Counted from the first letter of the stretch, positions 34,978 to 43,951 are shown. The stretch is DNA of 64,000 bases from an uncultured Eubacteriales bacterium (GCA_900546915.1 UREY01000011.1:1-64000); one strand, 5' to 3'. Program-made: numbers and translations. Notes: generated from the sequence alone by a model not told the origin.

Positions 34978-35010
34978 CCCCCTTCCGGCATTCCCCGGAG
35001 GGGGGTTTTT
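34978..35010 (+). terminator. Intrinsic terminator closing the ribosomal supercluster
   Basis: CCCCCTTCCGG (34978-34988) pairs with CCGGAGGGGGG (34995-35005), followed by TTTTT. Confidence 0.85.
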
Positions 35011-35033
35011 CATTGAAATGCAGGAGGTAACCT

Positions 35034-36347
35034 ATGTCCAGTTATCAAACCAAGAAAACGCCGGGCGATACCGCCTGGTTTACCCATGACCGCTTTGGTA
35101 TGTTCATCCACTGGGGCCTGTACGCCATGCCGGCCCGGCATGAGTGGATCAAAACGAGAGAGCGCATGACCGACGAGGCCTATGACCGCTATTTTCGCCA
35201 CTTTGACCCGGATCTCTATGACCCCAAGCAGTGGGCCAGGCTGGCCAAGGCGGCAGGAATGAAATATGCCGTCATGACGGCAAAGCACCACGAGGGCTTT
35301 TGCATGTTCGACTCCCAGTACACCGATTATAAGTGTACCAACACCCCCGCAGGCCGGGATTTGCTCCGGGAGTATGTGGACGCTTTCCGGGCCGAGGGGC
35401 TGCGGGTGGGCTTTTATTATTCCCTCATCGATTGGCATCATCCGGATTTTACCGTGGATATGCTGCATCCCCGCCGGGACGATCCCCAGGCCCAGACGCT
35501 GAATGAAGGCCGGGATATGCGCCGCTATGCCCGGTATATGCGCAATCAGGTCACGGAGCTTTTGACCAATTACGGGAAGATTGATATTCTCTGGTTCGAC
35601 TTTTCCTATTCGGAGCGTCACGACGGGGCGCCCTGGATGCGGGGGAAGGGCAGGGAGGACTGGGAATCGGAGGAGCTGATTGCCACAGCCCGCAGCCTGG
35701 CGCCGGACCTGATCATCGACAACCGGGCGGAGGTGGATCAGGATGTCTGGACGCCGGAGCAGTACCAGCCCAAGGCCTGGCTCCGCCACCCCCAGACCGG
35801 GGAGCTGGTGACCTGGGAGGCCTGCCAGACCCTTTCCGGCTCCTGGGGCTATTACCGGGACGAGATGACCTGGAAATCACCGGAGATGCTCATCCGGATG
35901 CTGGTGGAGACCGTTTCCCTGGGAGGAAATTTTCTCATGAACGTGGGCCCCACCGCCCGGGGATACTTGGACAGCCGGGCCCAAGAGGCCTTGGAGGTAT
36001 ACGCCCGGTGGATGCAGGTGCACAGCCGGTCCATTTACGGCTGTACCATGGCTGAGCCGTCCTTTCAAGCGCCGCAGGACTGCCGGCTGACCCAAAGCGC
36101 CGACGGGAAGCGGCTGTATGTGCATCTGTTTGCCTATCCCTTTGCCTACCTGGAGTTCCACGGTCTGGCGGGGAAGGTGGACTATGTTCAGTTCCTGCAC
36201 GACGCCAGTGAAGTGCGCTTTACAGAAGGCAAGGTGGACCATTTTTCACTGGGGGCCACCCAGGCAGCGGATTTGCTGGTTTTGGAGCTGCCTGCTGTGA
36301 AGCCGGATGTTTTGGTGCCGGTCCTGGAGATTTTCCTGAAGGATTGA
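35034..36347 (+). CDS. GH29 alpha-L-fucosidase, intracellular
   Basis: 437 residues. Retaining glycosidase that removes alpha-linked fucose. FGMFIHWGLYAMPARHEW (about 21-38), AKHHEGFCMFDS (about 83-94) and IDILWFDFSY, with the predicted nucleophile Asp189, are GH29 motifs; NFLMNVGPTARG closes the barrel. The acid/base cannot be fixed by eye. There is no signal peptide, so it acts on imported oligosaccharides. A small beta-domain follows the barrel. GCAGGAGG precedes the ATG. Only 23 nt separate the rplQ terminator from the ATG, leaving no room for an ordinary promoter, so expression may depend on read-through or a promoter inside rplQ. Confidence 0.9.
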   Translation: MSSYQTKKTPGDTAWFTHDRFGMFIHWGLYAMPARHEWIKTRERMTDEAYDRYFRHFDPDLYDPKQWARLAKAAGMKYAVMTAKHHEGFCMFDSQYTDYKCTNTPAGRDLLREYVDAFRAEGLRVGFYYSLIDWHHPDFTVDMLHPRRDDPQAQTLNEGRDMRRYARYMRNQVTELLTNYGKIDILWFDFSYSERHDGAPWMRGKGREDWESEELIATARSLAPDLIIDNRAEVDQDVWTPEQYQPKAWLRHPQTGELVTWEACQTLSGSWGYYRDEMTWKSPEMLIRMLVETVSLGGNFLMNVGPTARGYLDSRAQEALEVYARWMQVHSRSIYGCTMAEPSFQAPQDCRLTQSADGKRLYVHLFAYPFAYLEFHGLAGKVDYVQFLHDASEVRFTEGKVDHFSLGATQAADLLVLELPAVKPDVLVPVLEIFLKD

Positions 36348-36410
36348 CCGACCGACTGGGGCGCCCCCATCCGGACCGCCGCCCCAGGACGAGGGGTTGG
36401 GACAGAAAAG

Positions 36411-36441
36411 CCGCCGCCTTTTTTTGTGCGGCGGGACTTTT
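36411..36441 (+). terminator. Probable terminator after the fucosidase gene
   Basis: CCGCCGC (36411-36417) pairs with GCGGCGG (36428-36434) across a T-rich loop, followed by GACTTTT. A second stem without a T-run lies just before it: CTGGGGCG (36356-36363) with CGCCCCAG (36380-36387). Confidence 0.4.
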
Positions 36442-36476
36442 CGCCGGGCACGGATGGGGGAGCCGGGAAATTGAGG

Positions 36477-36505
36477 TTGACGAAATCTCCCATTCATGGT
36501 AAAAC
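36477..36505 (+). promoter_or_regulatory. Promoter of the peptidase pair
   Basis: TTGACG (36477-36482), 17-bp spacer, TAAAAC (36500-36505). Confidence 0.5.
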
Positions 36506-36552
36506 TAGCAGTAGAAAAGCAGGCGTTTTGCCGGTGAAAAAGGAGAGATGAT

Positions 36553-38316
36553 ATGAACGAACGTTGGAATCTGGACTCCCTGTACCATGGGTTTTCCGAT
36601 CCGGATTTTGCCGGAGATCTTCAGGCGCTGAAGGTGGCTTGCGGCCGGTTTGATACCTTCACCAAATCCCTGGAGGAGATGGAGCCGTCCCATGCCTTGC
36701 GCCAGGGGATAGAGTCTCTGGAGCAGATTGCATCCTTGTCCAACAGCCTGGGGGAATATGCTTCTCTGCGCCAGGCGGCGGATACCGGCGACGCCGAGGC
36801 CAGCTCGGCCCTGGGCCAGGTGCTGGCGGTTTTCAGCCAAAGCGCCGGCGCCAGCGCCCGGTTTCAAGCCTATCTGGCGGCGCTGCCCAACCTGGAGCAG
36901 CTTGTGGAGGCGGATGATCTGCTGCGCCAGTACCGGTTTTATTTCCGCCAGGCCCGGGAGGACAGCCGCTATCTCTTAGGCAGCCAGGGAGAAGACATTA
37001 TGGCCCGGATGCAGCTGTCCGGATCCAATGCCTGGGGAGATCTGCAGGCCTATCTCACCAGTACGGTGGAGGTGGATTACCAGGACGGCGTCACCAACCT
37101 CTCCGCCATCCGGAATCTGGCCTATGACCCGGACCCGGCTGTGCGGAAGGCCGCCTATGAGGCCGAGCTGGCCAGCTACCGGAAGATCCAGGACTCCGTG
37201 GCCTTTGCCCTGAACTCCATTAAGCTGGAGACCATCCACGTCGCCCAGCTCCGGGGCTATGAGTCCCCGCTGGACATGGCGCTGAAGGATGCCCGGATGC
37301 AGCGGGCCACTCTGGAGGCCATGTTCTCCGCCATAGACCGCTATTTACCCAAGTTCTGGGCCTATCTCCGGGCCAAGGCCAAGGCGCTGGGCCATGAGAA
37401 CGGCTTGCCCTGGTACGACCTGTTTGCGCCCATGGGCAAAAGCGGCAAGACTTACACCACGGAGGAGGCGCGGGATTATTTGCTGCATTTGTTCGGCCAG
37501 TTTGATCCGGAGCTGCGGGATATGGTGGCGGAGGCCTTTGCCAATGCCTGGATCGATTTCTACCCCCGCCCGGGCAAAACCGGCGGCGCTTTCTGCGCCG
37601 GGGTGGAAAAGCTGAACGAAAGCCGGATTCTCACCAATTTTGACGGCTCCTTCAGCGACATCGTCACCTTGGCCCATGAGCTGGGCCATGCGTTCCACAA
37701 TCATATTTTGAACGATCAGCGGCCCTTGAACCGGTACTACACCATGCCCGTGGCGGAGACGGCCTCCACCTTCAATGAGTGCGTGGTGATGAACGCCGCC
37801 ATTGCTGCGGCGACGGACCGGGAGGAGAAGCTGGCCCTGATCGAAAGTCAGCTCTCCGACGCCACCCAGATCATCTGCGACATCTATTCCCGGTACCGCT
37901 TTGAATCCGCCGTGTTTGCCAACCGGCAGAATCAGTTCCTTCCGGCAGAGGAGCTTTGCAAGATGATGCTGGAGGCACAGAAGCAGTCCTACGGCGACGG
38001 CTTGGACGAGTCCTGCCTGCATCCGTATATGTGGGTGTGCAAGAGCCATTATTACGGCGGCGTCAGCTTCTATAACTTCCCCTACGCCTTTGGCGGCCTG
38101 TTCGCCCGGGGCCTGTACGCCCAGTATGAGAAGGAGGGCCGGAGCTTCCTGCCCAAGTATAAAAAGCTGCTCCACGAGACGCCGGTGCGCACCGTGGAGG
38201 AGGCGGCCCGGGTGGCGGATATAGACCTGACCGACCGGACCTTCTGGGAGCAGGGCCTGCAGATTCTCTCCGACGAGATCGACCAGTTCCTGGCCCTGCT
38301 GGAGGAAGCGGAATGA
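36553..38316 (+). CDS. pepF: M3-family oligoendopeptidase F
   Basis: 587 residues. Zinc peptidase that cuts short peptides in the cytoplasm. The HELGH motif is at residues 375-379 (LAHELGHAFHNH), with the third ligand Glu expected in the downstream ETASTFNE helix (about 404-411). The N-terminal helical domain is typical of PepF. AAGGAG precedes the ATG. It overlaps the next gene by 4 bp. Together they would finish degradation of peptides released by the large S8 protease. Confidence 0.92.
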   Translation: MNERWNLDSLYHGFSDPDFAGDLQALKVACGRFDTFTKSLEEMEPSHALRQGIESLEQIASLSNSLGEYASLRQAADTGDAEASSALGQVLAVFSQSAGASARFQAYLAALPNLEQLVEADDLLRQYRFYFRQAREDSRYLLGSQGEDIMARMQLSGSNAWGDLQAYLTSTVEVDYQDGVTNLSAIRNLAYDPDPAVRKAAYEAELASYRKIQDSVAFALNSIKLETIHVAQLRGYESPLDMALKDARMQRATLEAMFSAIDRYLPKFWAYLRAKAKALGHENGLPWYDLFAPMGKSGKTYTTEEARDYLLHLFGQFDPELRDMVAEAFANAWIDFYPRPGKTGGAFCAGVEKLNESRILTNFDGSFSDIVTLAHELGHAFHNHILNDQRPLNRYYTMPVAETASTFNECVVMNAAIAAATDREEKLALIESQLSDATQIICDIYSRYRFESAVFANRQNQFLPAEELCKMMLEAQKQSYGDGLDESCLHPYMWVCKSHYYGGVSFYNFPYAFGGLFARGLYAQYEKEGRSFLPKYKKLLHETPVRTVEEAARVADIDLTDRTFWEQGLQILSDEIDQFLALLEEAE

Positions 38317-39608
38317 GCGGAATCGAGAAACTCATGGCCTTTTTGGACGGCAGCCCCAGCTGCTTCCATGCCGTAGCCAATTTGGCCCGGCGCCTGGAGG
38401 AGGCGGGCTATACGCCCCTGTCCGAGGCGGAGGACTGGCAGCTTTTGCCCGGGGGAAAATACTACCTCACCCGGAATCAGTCCGCCCTCATCGCCTTCCG
38501 GGTTCCCCAGAGCAAGCCCCAGGGCTTTATGCTGTCGGCCAGCCACTCGGACCGGCCCTGCTTTAAAATCAAAGAGAACCCGGAGCTGGAGACGGCCGGG
38601 GTATACCTCCGCCTGGCGGTGGAGCGGTACGGCGGGATGCTCATGGCCCCCTGGCTGGACCGGCCTCTGTCCGCAGCGGGCCGGGTTCTGGTGGAGACGG
38701 CAGAGGGGATCCGCTCCTGCCTGGTGGACCTGGATCGGGATCTGTGCATGATTCCCCATGTGGCGATTCATATGAACCGGAAGGCCAACGAGGGGTATTC
38801 TTACAATCCGGCGGTGGATCTGATCCCCCTGTTGGGCTCCCTGGAGGCCCGGGGTGCCTTCCGGGAGCTGGTGGCCGAGGCCGCCGGGTGCCGGCCGGAG
38901 GAGATCCTGGGGACGGACCTGTTCCTGTACAACCGGGAAAAGGCCCGAATCTGGGGCGCGAAGGGGGAGTACCTCTCCGCCCGGGCCCTGGACGACCTGC
39001 AGTGCGCCTGGGCCAGCCTGGAGGGCTTCCTTCAGGCCGGGGAGGGGAAGAGCATCCCTGTGTGCTGTGTCTTTGACAACGAGGAGGTGGGCTCCAACAC
39101 CAAGCAGGGCGCCGACTCCACCTTCCTGCCGGATACGCTCGTGCGGATTTGCGCCGGTGTGGGGCTGCATTACCGCCGGGCTTTGGCCCGGAGCTTCCTG
39201 GTCTCGGCGGACAACGCCCATGCGGTGCATCCCAACCACCCGGAGTACGCCGATCCCAACCACCGGCCTGTGATGAACGGTGGCGTGGTCATCAAGTTCA
39301 ACGCCAATCAGCGCTATACCACCGACGGCGTCTCCGCCGCCCTGTTCCGCCGGGCCTGCCAAAAGGCGGGAGTTCCCACCCAGACCTTCTGCAACCGGGC
39401 GGATTTGCCCGGCGGCTCCACCCTGGGGAACATCTCCTCGTCTCATGTGAGCATCCCCACCGTGGATGTGGGCTTGCCGCAGCTGGCGATGCACTCCTGC
39501 TATGAGACTGCCGGGGTCCGGGACGCCCAATATCTGGCGCAGGCTTTGGCGCAGCTTTTTTCCATGAGCCTGACGCCCCGGGAAGACGGCTTCTCCCTGG
39601 AAGCATAG
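38313..39608 (+). CDS. apeB: M18-family aminopeptidase
   Basis: 431 residues. M18 (aspartyl aminopeptidase-like) enzymes are dodecameric metallopeptidases releasing N-terminal, often acidic, residues. Visible motifs: SASHSDRPCFKIK with the first metal His (about 73-85), the bridging Asp in SARALDDLQ, CVFDNEEVGS with catalytic Glu-Glu (about 250-259), and the C-terminal VSIPTVDVGLPQLAMHS with another metal His. Starts inside the pepF stop (ATGA). Ends before a strong terminator. Confidence 0.93.
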   Translation: MSGIEKLMAFLDGSPSCFHAVANLARRLEEAGYTPLSEAEDWQLLPGGKYYLTRNQSALIAFRVPQSKPQGFMLSASHSDRPCFKIKENPELETAGVYLRLAVERYGGMLMAPWLDRPLSAAGRVLVETAEGIRSCLVDLDRDLCMIPHVAIHMNRKANEGYSYNPAVDLIPLLGSLEARGAFRELVAEAAGCRPEEILGTDLFLYNREKARIWGAKGEYLSARALDDLQCAWASLEGFLQAGEGKSIPVCCVFDNEEVGSNTKQGADSTFLPDTLVRICAGVGLHYRRALARSFLVSADNAHAVHPNHPEYADPNHRPVMNGGVVIKFNANQRYTTDGVSAALFRRACQKAGVPTQTFCNRADLPGGSTLGNISSSHVSIPTVDVGLPQLAMHSCYETAGVRDAQYLAQALAQLFSMSLTPREDGFSLEA

Positions 39609-39629
39609 GGCCGCATCCTGTGATTTTTC

Positions 39630-39669
39630 GCTCCATTCGGGTCAAAGGGCCCGAATGGAGCGTTTTTTC
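39630..39669 (+). terminator. Intrinsic terminator after the peptidase pair
   Basis: CGCTCCATTCGGG (39630-39642) pairs with CCCGAATGGAGCG (39651-39663), followed by TTTTTT. Perfect 13-bp stem. Confidence 0.9.
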
Positions 39670-39811
39670 CAGAGAAGATGAGGCAATCGAAGCCGGGCGG
39701 TCATAGCGCCTCCGAGAAAACTGCCTTGCAGGGAGCTTTTTCAGATTGCGTTTCCGGAGCCTCCGTCACGAGGCGGGGATTCTCCTGGAAAAGATTTGTA
39801 TTTTCTTAAGC

Positions 39812-39852
39812 AACCTTAAGGTTCGTTCAATATACTGAAGGAAAGAACGAAC
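39812..39852 (+). promoter_or_regulatory. Promoter region with two palindromes before the ATP-grasp gene
   Basis: TATACT (39831-39836) is the likely -10 box; the -35 is poor. AACCTTAAGGTT (39812-39823) is a perfect 12-bp palindrome in the -35 zone. GTTCGTTC (39821-39828) and GAACGAAC (39845-39852) form a perfect inverted repeat bracketing the -10. Weak -35 plus palindromes suggests an activated or repressed promoter. The rest of the 39670-39810 gap shows nothing. Confidence 0.45.
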
Positions 39853-39867
39853 TGGGAGGTTTGGGGC

Positions 39868-40920
39868 ATGGCGCTTGGGTTTTGGACGGATGTTCTCCGG
39901 TCGCTTCATCTGCGCGGCTTGACAGAGACGGTGGATGCGGTCCGGCAGCGCTGGGGAGGGAGCCGTCTGCTCCTGGGGCTGGACATAGTCTGGTGCGCCC
40001 TGCGGTACGGCGCGGGATTTCAGGATTACCGCCTCTTTGCCTTTGAATCTCTCACCGGGCGGCAGCGCCGGACTTATCTCACCCGGGGCTCGAACCGCCG
40101 GCTGGTGGACCGGCAGAATCCGAAATCCCTGCGATTTCTCCTGGAGGACAAGGGGACCTTTGACCGGCTGTTTCTCTCCCAGCTGGGCCGACCCTTTCTG
40201 GACCTGCGGGTGGCAGGGCCGGAGGAGTTCCGGTCTTTCTGGCGGGCTCATCCGGAGCTGGTGGCCAAGCGGCCCAGGGGGAAGTGCGGACGGGATGTGT
40301 TTTTCCTACCCCGGCAGGAGCCGGATGACCTGTATCGGGAGCTGCTGGAGCGGGGCGCGGTTCTGGTGGAGCCCCGGATTCATCAGCACCCGGCGTTGGA
40401 CGGCCTGTACCCCGGCTCGGTCAACACGGCCCGGATTGTGACGCTGCAAACCGGGGACGGCCCCCGGATTCTGTACGCCTGCCTGCGCATGGGCAACGGG
40501 ACCCCGGTGGACAACCTGGACGCCGGGGGGCTGTGCGCGCCCCTGGATCTGACCACCGGCTGCGTCACCCAGCCGGCCGGGGACAAGCGGGGAGGTTGCT
40601 TCCCGCGTCATCCCGTCACCGGAACGCAGATTCCCGGCTTTTGCCTGCCCGACTGGCAGGCGGCAAAAACCATGGTCCTGGAGGCGGCGCAGCAGGTGCC
40701 GGGTCTGGGATACTGCGGCTGGGATGTGTGCTTCCTGCCGGACCGTCCCGCTCTCATGGAGGGCAACGCCTACCCCAGCCATGCGCTGGTCCAAATGCAG
40801 GTTCACCGGAGCGCAGACGGCCTGGGCCTTTTGCCGGAGATTCGGCGGCTGCTGCGGCAGAGCTCCCCGGCGGGACCGTCCGTCCCGCCGGAGGGGTCGC
40901 CCGCGCCCTTTTCCGGATAG
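39868..40920 (+). CDS. ATP-grasp protein, sugar-transfer-associated (ATPgrasp_ST-like)
   Basis: 350 residues. The middle (FLLEDKGTFDRLF...PELVAKRPRGKCGRDVFFL) and the end (GYCGWDVCFLPDRPALMEGNAYPSHALVQMQ) match the ATP-grasp family often found in polysaccharide and teichoic-acid loci. The acidic/Asn metal-binding end of the ATP-grasp fold is LMEGN (about 298-302). Expected reaction: ATP-dependent ligation of an amino group to a carboxylate; substrate unknown. No signal peptide. GGGAGG precedes the ATG. It stands alone between two terminators; the glycosyltransferase 1 kb away may act in the same envelope pathway (inference). Confidence 0.7.
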   Translation: MALGFWTDVLRSLHLRGLTETVDAVRQRWGGSRLLLGLDIVWCALRYGAGFQDYRLFAFESLTGRQRRTYLTRGSNRRLVDRQNPKSLRFLLEDKGTFDRLFLSQLGRPFLDLRVAGPEEFRSFWRAHPELVAKRPRGKCGRDVFFLPRQEPDDLYRELLERGAVLVEPRIHQHPALDGLYPGSVNTARIVTLQTGDGPRILYACLRMGNGTPVDNLDAGGLCAPLDLTTGCVTQPAGDKRGGCFPRHPVTGTQIPGFCLPDWQAAKTMVLEAAQQVPGLGYCGWDVCFLPDRPALMEGNAYPSHALVQMQVHRSADGLGLLPEIRRLLRQSSPAGPSVPPEGSPAPFSG

Positions 40921-40965
40921 CCCGCGCTTGGCCGTACGGGATTTTGGACCGGGCTTTATAACCAA

Positions 40966-40998
40966 AACCGCCCCGGCTCGTTGGGAGCCGGGGCGGTT
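40966..40998. terminator. Bidirectional terminator between convergent genes
   Basis: AACCGCCCCGGCTC (40966-40979) pairs with GAGCCGGGGCGGTT (40985-40998). The minus-strand side is followed by TTTTGGTT; it serves the plus ATP-grasp gene and the minus kinase gene. Confidence 0.75.
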
Positions 40999-41009
40999 CA
41001 TTCCGGATG

Positions 41010-41600
41010 TCACATGTTGAATTTGGCTTTCACATAGTCGAGGATGATGTCGGCAGATTTTTCGATTCCAATGGTGCTGTTGATGGCCATATCGTAGTTT
41101 CGGAGGTCACCCCAGGGATATTCCGAATAGGTGTTGTAAAAAGCCGCCCGGGCCTTGTCTTTTTTCTGCAGGGCGCGCTCCGGATTGTCCATGGCCTCCT
41201 GATAGTCCTCGGTTGCCCGGCGAATCCGCTCTTCTAAGGGGGCATGGACGAAGACATGTACGCAATAGGGCAGGTTTTTCAAAATACAATCGGCAGCCCG
41301 GCCGACGATGACGCAGGAGCCTTTGGAGGCCAACTCCCGAATGACGGAAAACTGAGCGTTGCGGGCCTGCTCATACACCGAAGGTACGACGGCGGCAGCA
41401 TAAATGCTGTACAGGAAGCTGGAGGTTTGTTTCTCCTCCACCTCTTTCACAAAATCCAAAGCAAAGCCCGTTTTCTTGGCAGTCAGGGATATGAGCTCTT
41501 TATCGTAATAGGCAATCCCCATTTTTTTGGCCAGGCACTCGCCGATGAGGCGGCCGCCGGATCCATGCTGACGCGCGATGGTGATGATGACATGTTGCAT
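41010..41600 (-). CDS. Cytidylate kinase-like family protein
   Basis: 196 residues. IITIARQHGSGGRLIGECLAKKMG (about 4-27) is the modified P-loop (GSGGR) of the Cytidylate_kin2 group, and GRAADCILKNLP and RIRRATEDYQ resemble the NMP-binding and lid regions. These proteins look like nucleoside-monophosphate kinases, but true CMP kinase (cmk) is a different subgroup; substrate unproven. The start at 41600 follows GGGAGGGA. Own promoter upstream (41675-41647) and shared bidirectional terminator downstream. Confidence 0.8.
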   Translation of the reverse strand: MQHVIITIARQHGSGGRLIGECLAKKMGIAYYDKELISLTAKKTGFALDFVKEVEEKQTSSFLYSIYAAAVVPSVYEQARNAQFSVIRELASKGSCVIVGRAADCILKNLPYCVHVFVHAPLEERIRRATEDYQEAMDNPERALQKKDKARAAFYNTYSEYPWGDLRNYDMAINSTIGIEKSADIILDYVKAKFNM

Positions 41601-41646
41601 ATTCCGTCCCTCCCGGTCTGGATTGCAGGTTCTACCTGCTACTGTA

Positions 41647-41675
41647 ATTATACCGCATTTTCGTAAATTCGGCAA
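41647..41675 (-). promoter_or_regulatory. Promoter of the cytidylate-kinase-like gene
   Basis: On the minus strand TTGCCG (41675-41670), 17-bp spacer, perfect TATAAT (41652-41647). Confidence 0.6.
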
Positions 41676-41714
41676 GGTCCCCCCGCCGGTTTTTTCGCCG
41701 GTATTGCCGCAGAG

Positions 41715-41753
41715 GAAAAACATAAATATGGCCTGCCGCAGGGCGCGGCAGGC
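41715..41753 (-). terminator. Probable terminator after the glycosyltransferase gene
   Basis: GGCCTGCCGC / GCGGCAGGCC (41753-41744 with 41739-41730 on the minus strand), followed by ATATTTATGTTTTT (41729-41716). Confidence 0.6.
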
Positions 41754-41761
41754 CACAATGG

Positions 41762-42967
41762 TTACGAACGGGGCGATACGCCCACGGACTGGGCAGGCTG
41801 TCCCCGGTGGGCGATGGGCTTCCAGACCCGGGTCTTTTTCAGGACGGCCAGGATATGTAAGGGATACCAGGATGCCGTAAAGAGGGGATACAGCACAATG
41901 GATTTCCACATCGGCCGCAGCTTCCGCCGCCCTACCAGGGCCAGAGCCAGGGCGGTCAGAGTCAAGCCGCCCCAGAAGGACAGAAGACTGGCAACCAGAA
42001 TCAGCCAGTTCTCTGCGGCGACTGCCTGAGCCACAGCCCAGATGCCGGGCAGCAGCGCCAAAACCTGCACCATGGGCATAGAGAGGAAGACGGCGAAGTC
42101 CAGGCAGAAGAAAAAGTTCCGGGAGGGGACGCGGCGCCACAGCCGGGGCAGATACCGGCCGGCCACCGCCATGACGCCGCTGCACCATCTGCGCCGCTGC
42201 ACCATGGACTGGTGGAAGGTGATGGGCTCTTCGTCGTAGGTCAGGGCTTCGGGGACCCACCAAACCTTGACGCCCGCCATGGCGCACTGGGCGGCGAATT
42301 CCGCGTCCTCGGCCATGGTCTCGGTGTTCCAGCCGCCCAGCCGGTCCATCAGGGCCTGACTCACGGCGAAGCCGGTGCCCACCAGCTTGGCCGACAGCCC
42401 CAGATTTCCCCGTGGACGGTTGTAAAGCAGGTTAAAGTTCTCAAAATACAGGTCGTAACACCCGGAAATCCAGGCGTCGTGGGGATTCATGGCGGTCTGC
42501 TTGCCTTTGGCGGCCTGCGCCCCGGCGCAGAACGCGTCGTTCATTCGGGCTAAAAAGTCGGGGTCTACCAGATTGTCCGCGTCGAAGACGCAATAAGCGT
42601 CGTATCCGGAGTCCTTCAAGGCGGCAAAGGCGCAGTGCAGGGCGTCGCCCTTATTTCGCACCGGCCCCAGGCAGGGGAGAATCTGCGCGCCCGCCCGCCG
42701 GGCCGCGCCTTCGGTGTCGTCGGTACAGTTGTTGGGAATTACATAAACGTCAAACAGCTCGGCAGGATAATGTTGGGCCAGCAGCTGGCCTACCGTCCGG
42801 CCGATGACCGCCTCTTCATTCCGCGCCGCCAGCAGGACGGCAAACCGGGTTTTGGCCTGAGCCCGGGGGATCTTCCGCCGGGGGAGCAGGAAAAACAGGC
42901 TGACGATGGCGGTATAGACCGTAAAGATTTTTAAGATCAGGCTCAGGGCCTCCATCCACTGTTCCAT
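41762..42967 (-). CDS. Membrane glycosyltransferase, GT2 family
   Basis: 401 residues. An N-terminal membrane helix (about 8-28) precedes a GT-A domain with FAVLLAARNEEAVIG, the DXD-type CVFDADNLVDPDF (about 126-138), the EDAEF acceptor-site motif (about 221-225) and Q-x-x-R-W as QRRRW (about 258-262), all marks of processive-type GT2 enzymes. At least three helices follow (about 285-365). It probably makes or exports a cell-surface polysaccharide using a UDP-sugar. AGGTTCC-type weak ribosome-binding site; promoter upstream at 43052-43024. Product unknown. Confidence 0.85.
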   Translation of the reverse strand: MEQWMEALSLILKIFTVYTAIVSLFFLLPRRKIPRAQAKTRFAVLLAARNEEAVIGRTVGQLLAQHYPAELFDVYVIPNNCTDDTEGAARRAGAQILPCLGPVRNKGDALHCAFAALKDSGYDAYCVFDADNLVDPDFLARMNDAFCAGAQAAKGKQTAMNPHDAWISGCYDLYFENFNLLYNRPRGNLGLSAKLVGTGFAVSQALMDRLGGWNTETMAEDAEFAAQCAMAGVKVWWVPEALTYDEEPITFHQSMVQRRRWCSGVMAVAGRYLPRLWRRVPSRNFFFCLDFAVFLSMPMVQVLALLPGIWAVAQAVAAENWLILVASLLSFWGGLTLTALALALVGRRKLRPMWKSIVLYPLFTASWYPLHILAVLKKTRVWKPIAHRGQPAQSVGVSPRS

Positions 42968-43023
42968 GGGAACCTCCTTTGGCTACATCGTACGTTCTCC
43001 ATATTCTTTTTTGTCCCGGGGAT

Positions 43024-43052
43024 AGAATAGCGGAAATCTTTTTAAAATTCAA
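43024..43052 (-). promoter_or_regulatory. Promoter of the glycosyltransferase gene
   Basis: On the minus strand TTGAAT (43052-43047), 17-bp spacer, TATTCT (43029-43024). Confidence 0.5.
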
Positions 43053-43094
43053 TGCAGGAAAACCTTAATTCTTTCTTAATTCGCCGGAACCCGC

Positions 43095-43118
43095 AAGCCC
43101 CGGCGCGCTGCGGGGCTT
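43095..43118 (-). terminator. Hairpin at the end of the XRE-TPR gene
   Basis: AAGCCCCG / CGGGGCTT (43118-43111 with 43102-43095), touching the stop codon. No T-run, so a weak or Rho-assisted terminator. Confidence 0.35.
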
Positions 43119-43930
43119 TACCAGGCCGGATTGGGGCCGGTCCGCTGCCGGGTGGCATATTCGTAAGCGCCCCGATAGTCGCCGCACTCCCGGCAGCAGG
43201 CCTCCAGCAGAGGCCAGAGCTGCGGGGCCTTGGCCGGGGGAGCCTGGGACTCGGCCCGGCGGAGGAGCTCCAGGGCTTCGGCGTACCGGCCCAGGCGGTA
43301 CAGGGCTTCTCCCCGGAGCAAAACCTGGTCCGGCAGGTCCTCCAGCAGGGCCAGGGCCTGGTCCGGCCGGTTCTGAGCCAGGCGGAGCCGGGCCAAAAGG
43401 AGCTGTTCCCGTGTCCCGTTCCACTGGGCGGCGGCGGAGAGAAAGTCCTGTTCTTCCGCAGTCTCCGCCTGCCGCAGCAGAGCGCCCTGAGCCAACACCT
43501 GCCCCGGAAAAGCGCACCGTTCCAGGGCCGCCCGGCACCGCTGGGCCAGGCTGCCGGCGTAGGCGGCTCTGCCCTCCGACGCGGCCCGGTCGGAGGCGGC
43601 CAGGCATAGGGCTGCCTCCAGCAGAGCGGCCAAGTCGTCCACAACCGAGCCGTCGGGCGTGTAGGCATCCAAGGCCCGGAGGGCCTGGATGGGGTCCGTG
43701 CTTTCCCGCGCCTGCTCCAGGGCCAGGAGATTGGGCGCCGTTTCCTCCAGAAAGTAAGAGACCGGTTTTCCCAATTGCCCGGCCAGGTATTGGAGCGTCT
43801 CCAGGGAGGGGCCCACCCGGTCGTGCTCCAGCAGGGACAGCTGATTTCGTGTGATCCGATCTCCGCAGACCCGGCGCTGAGACAGTCCGGCCTCCATCCG
43901 GGCCTGACGCAGTTTCTCCCCCATGGTCAT
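43118..43930 (-). CDS. XRE-type HTH regulator with TPR-like C-terminal domain
   Basis: 270 residues. Helix-turn-helix at about 3-60 (GEKLRQARMEAGLSQRRVCG...ITRNQLSLLEHDRVGPSLETL). The remaining 200 residues are Ala/Leu-rich helical repeats (RLAQNRPDQALALLEDLP, YRLGRYAEALELLRRAE) that read as TPR units. This HTH-plus-TPR layout is that of RRNPP peptide-sensing regulators such as PlcR and Rgg, though many XRE-TPR proteins have no known peptide. The start at 43930 follows AAAGGAGG. It is divergent from the phage-like operon across two facing promoters and is the obvious candidate to control it (inference). Confidence 0.8.
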   Translation of the reverse strand: MTMGEKLRQARMEAGLSQRRVCGDRITRNQLSLLEHDRVGPSLETLQYLAGQLGKPVSYFLEETAPNLLALEQARESTDPIQALRALDAYTPDGSVVDDLAALLEAALCLAASDRAASEGRAAYAGSLAQRCRAALERCAFPGQVLAQGALLRQAETAEEQDFLSAAAQWNGTREQLLLARLRLAQNRPDQALALLEDLPDQVLLRGEALYRLGRYAEALELLRRAESQAPPAKAPQLWPLLEACCRECGDYRGAYEYATRQRTGPNPAW

Positions 43931-43951
43931 AGCGTTCGCCTCCTTTTTTTC

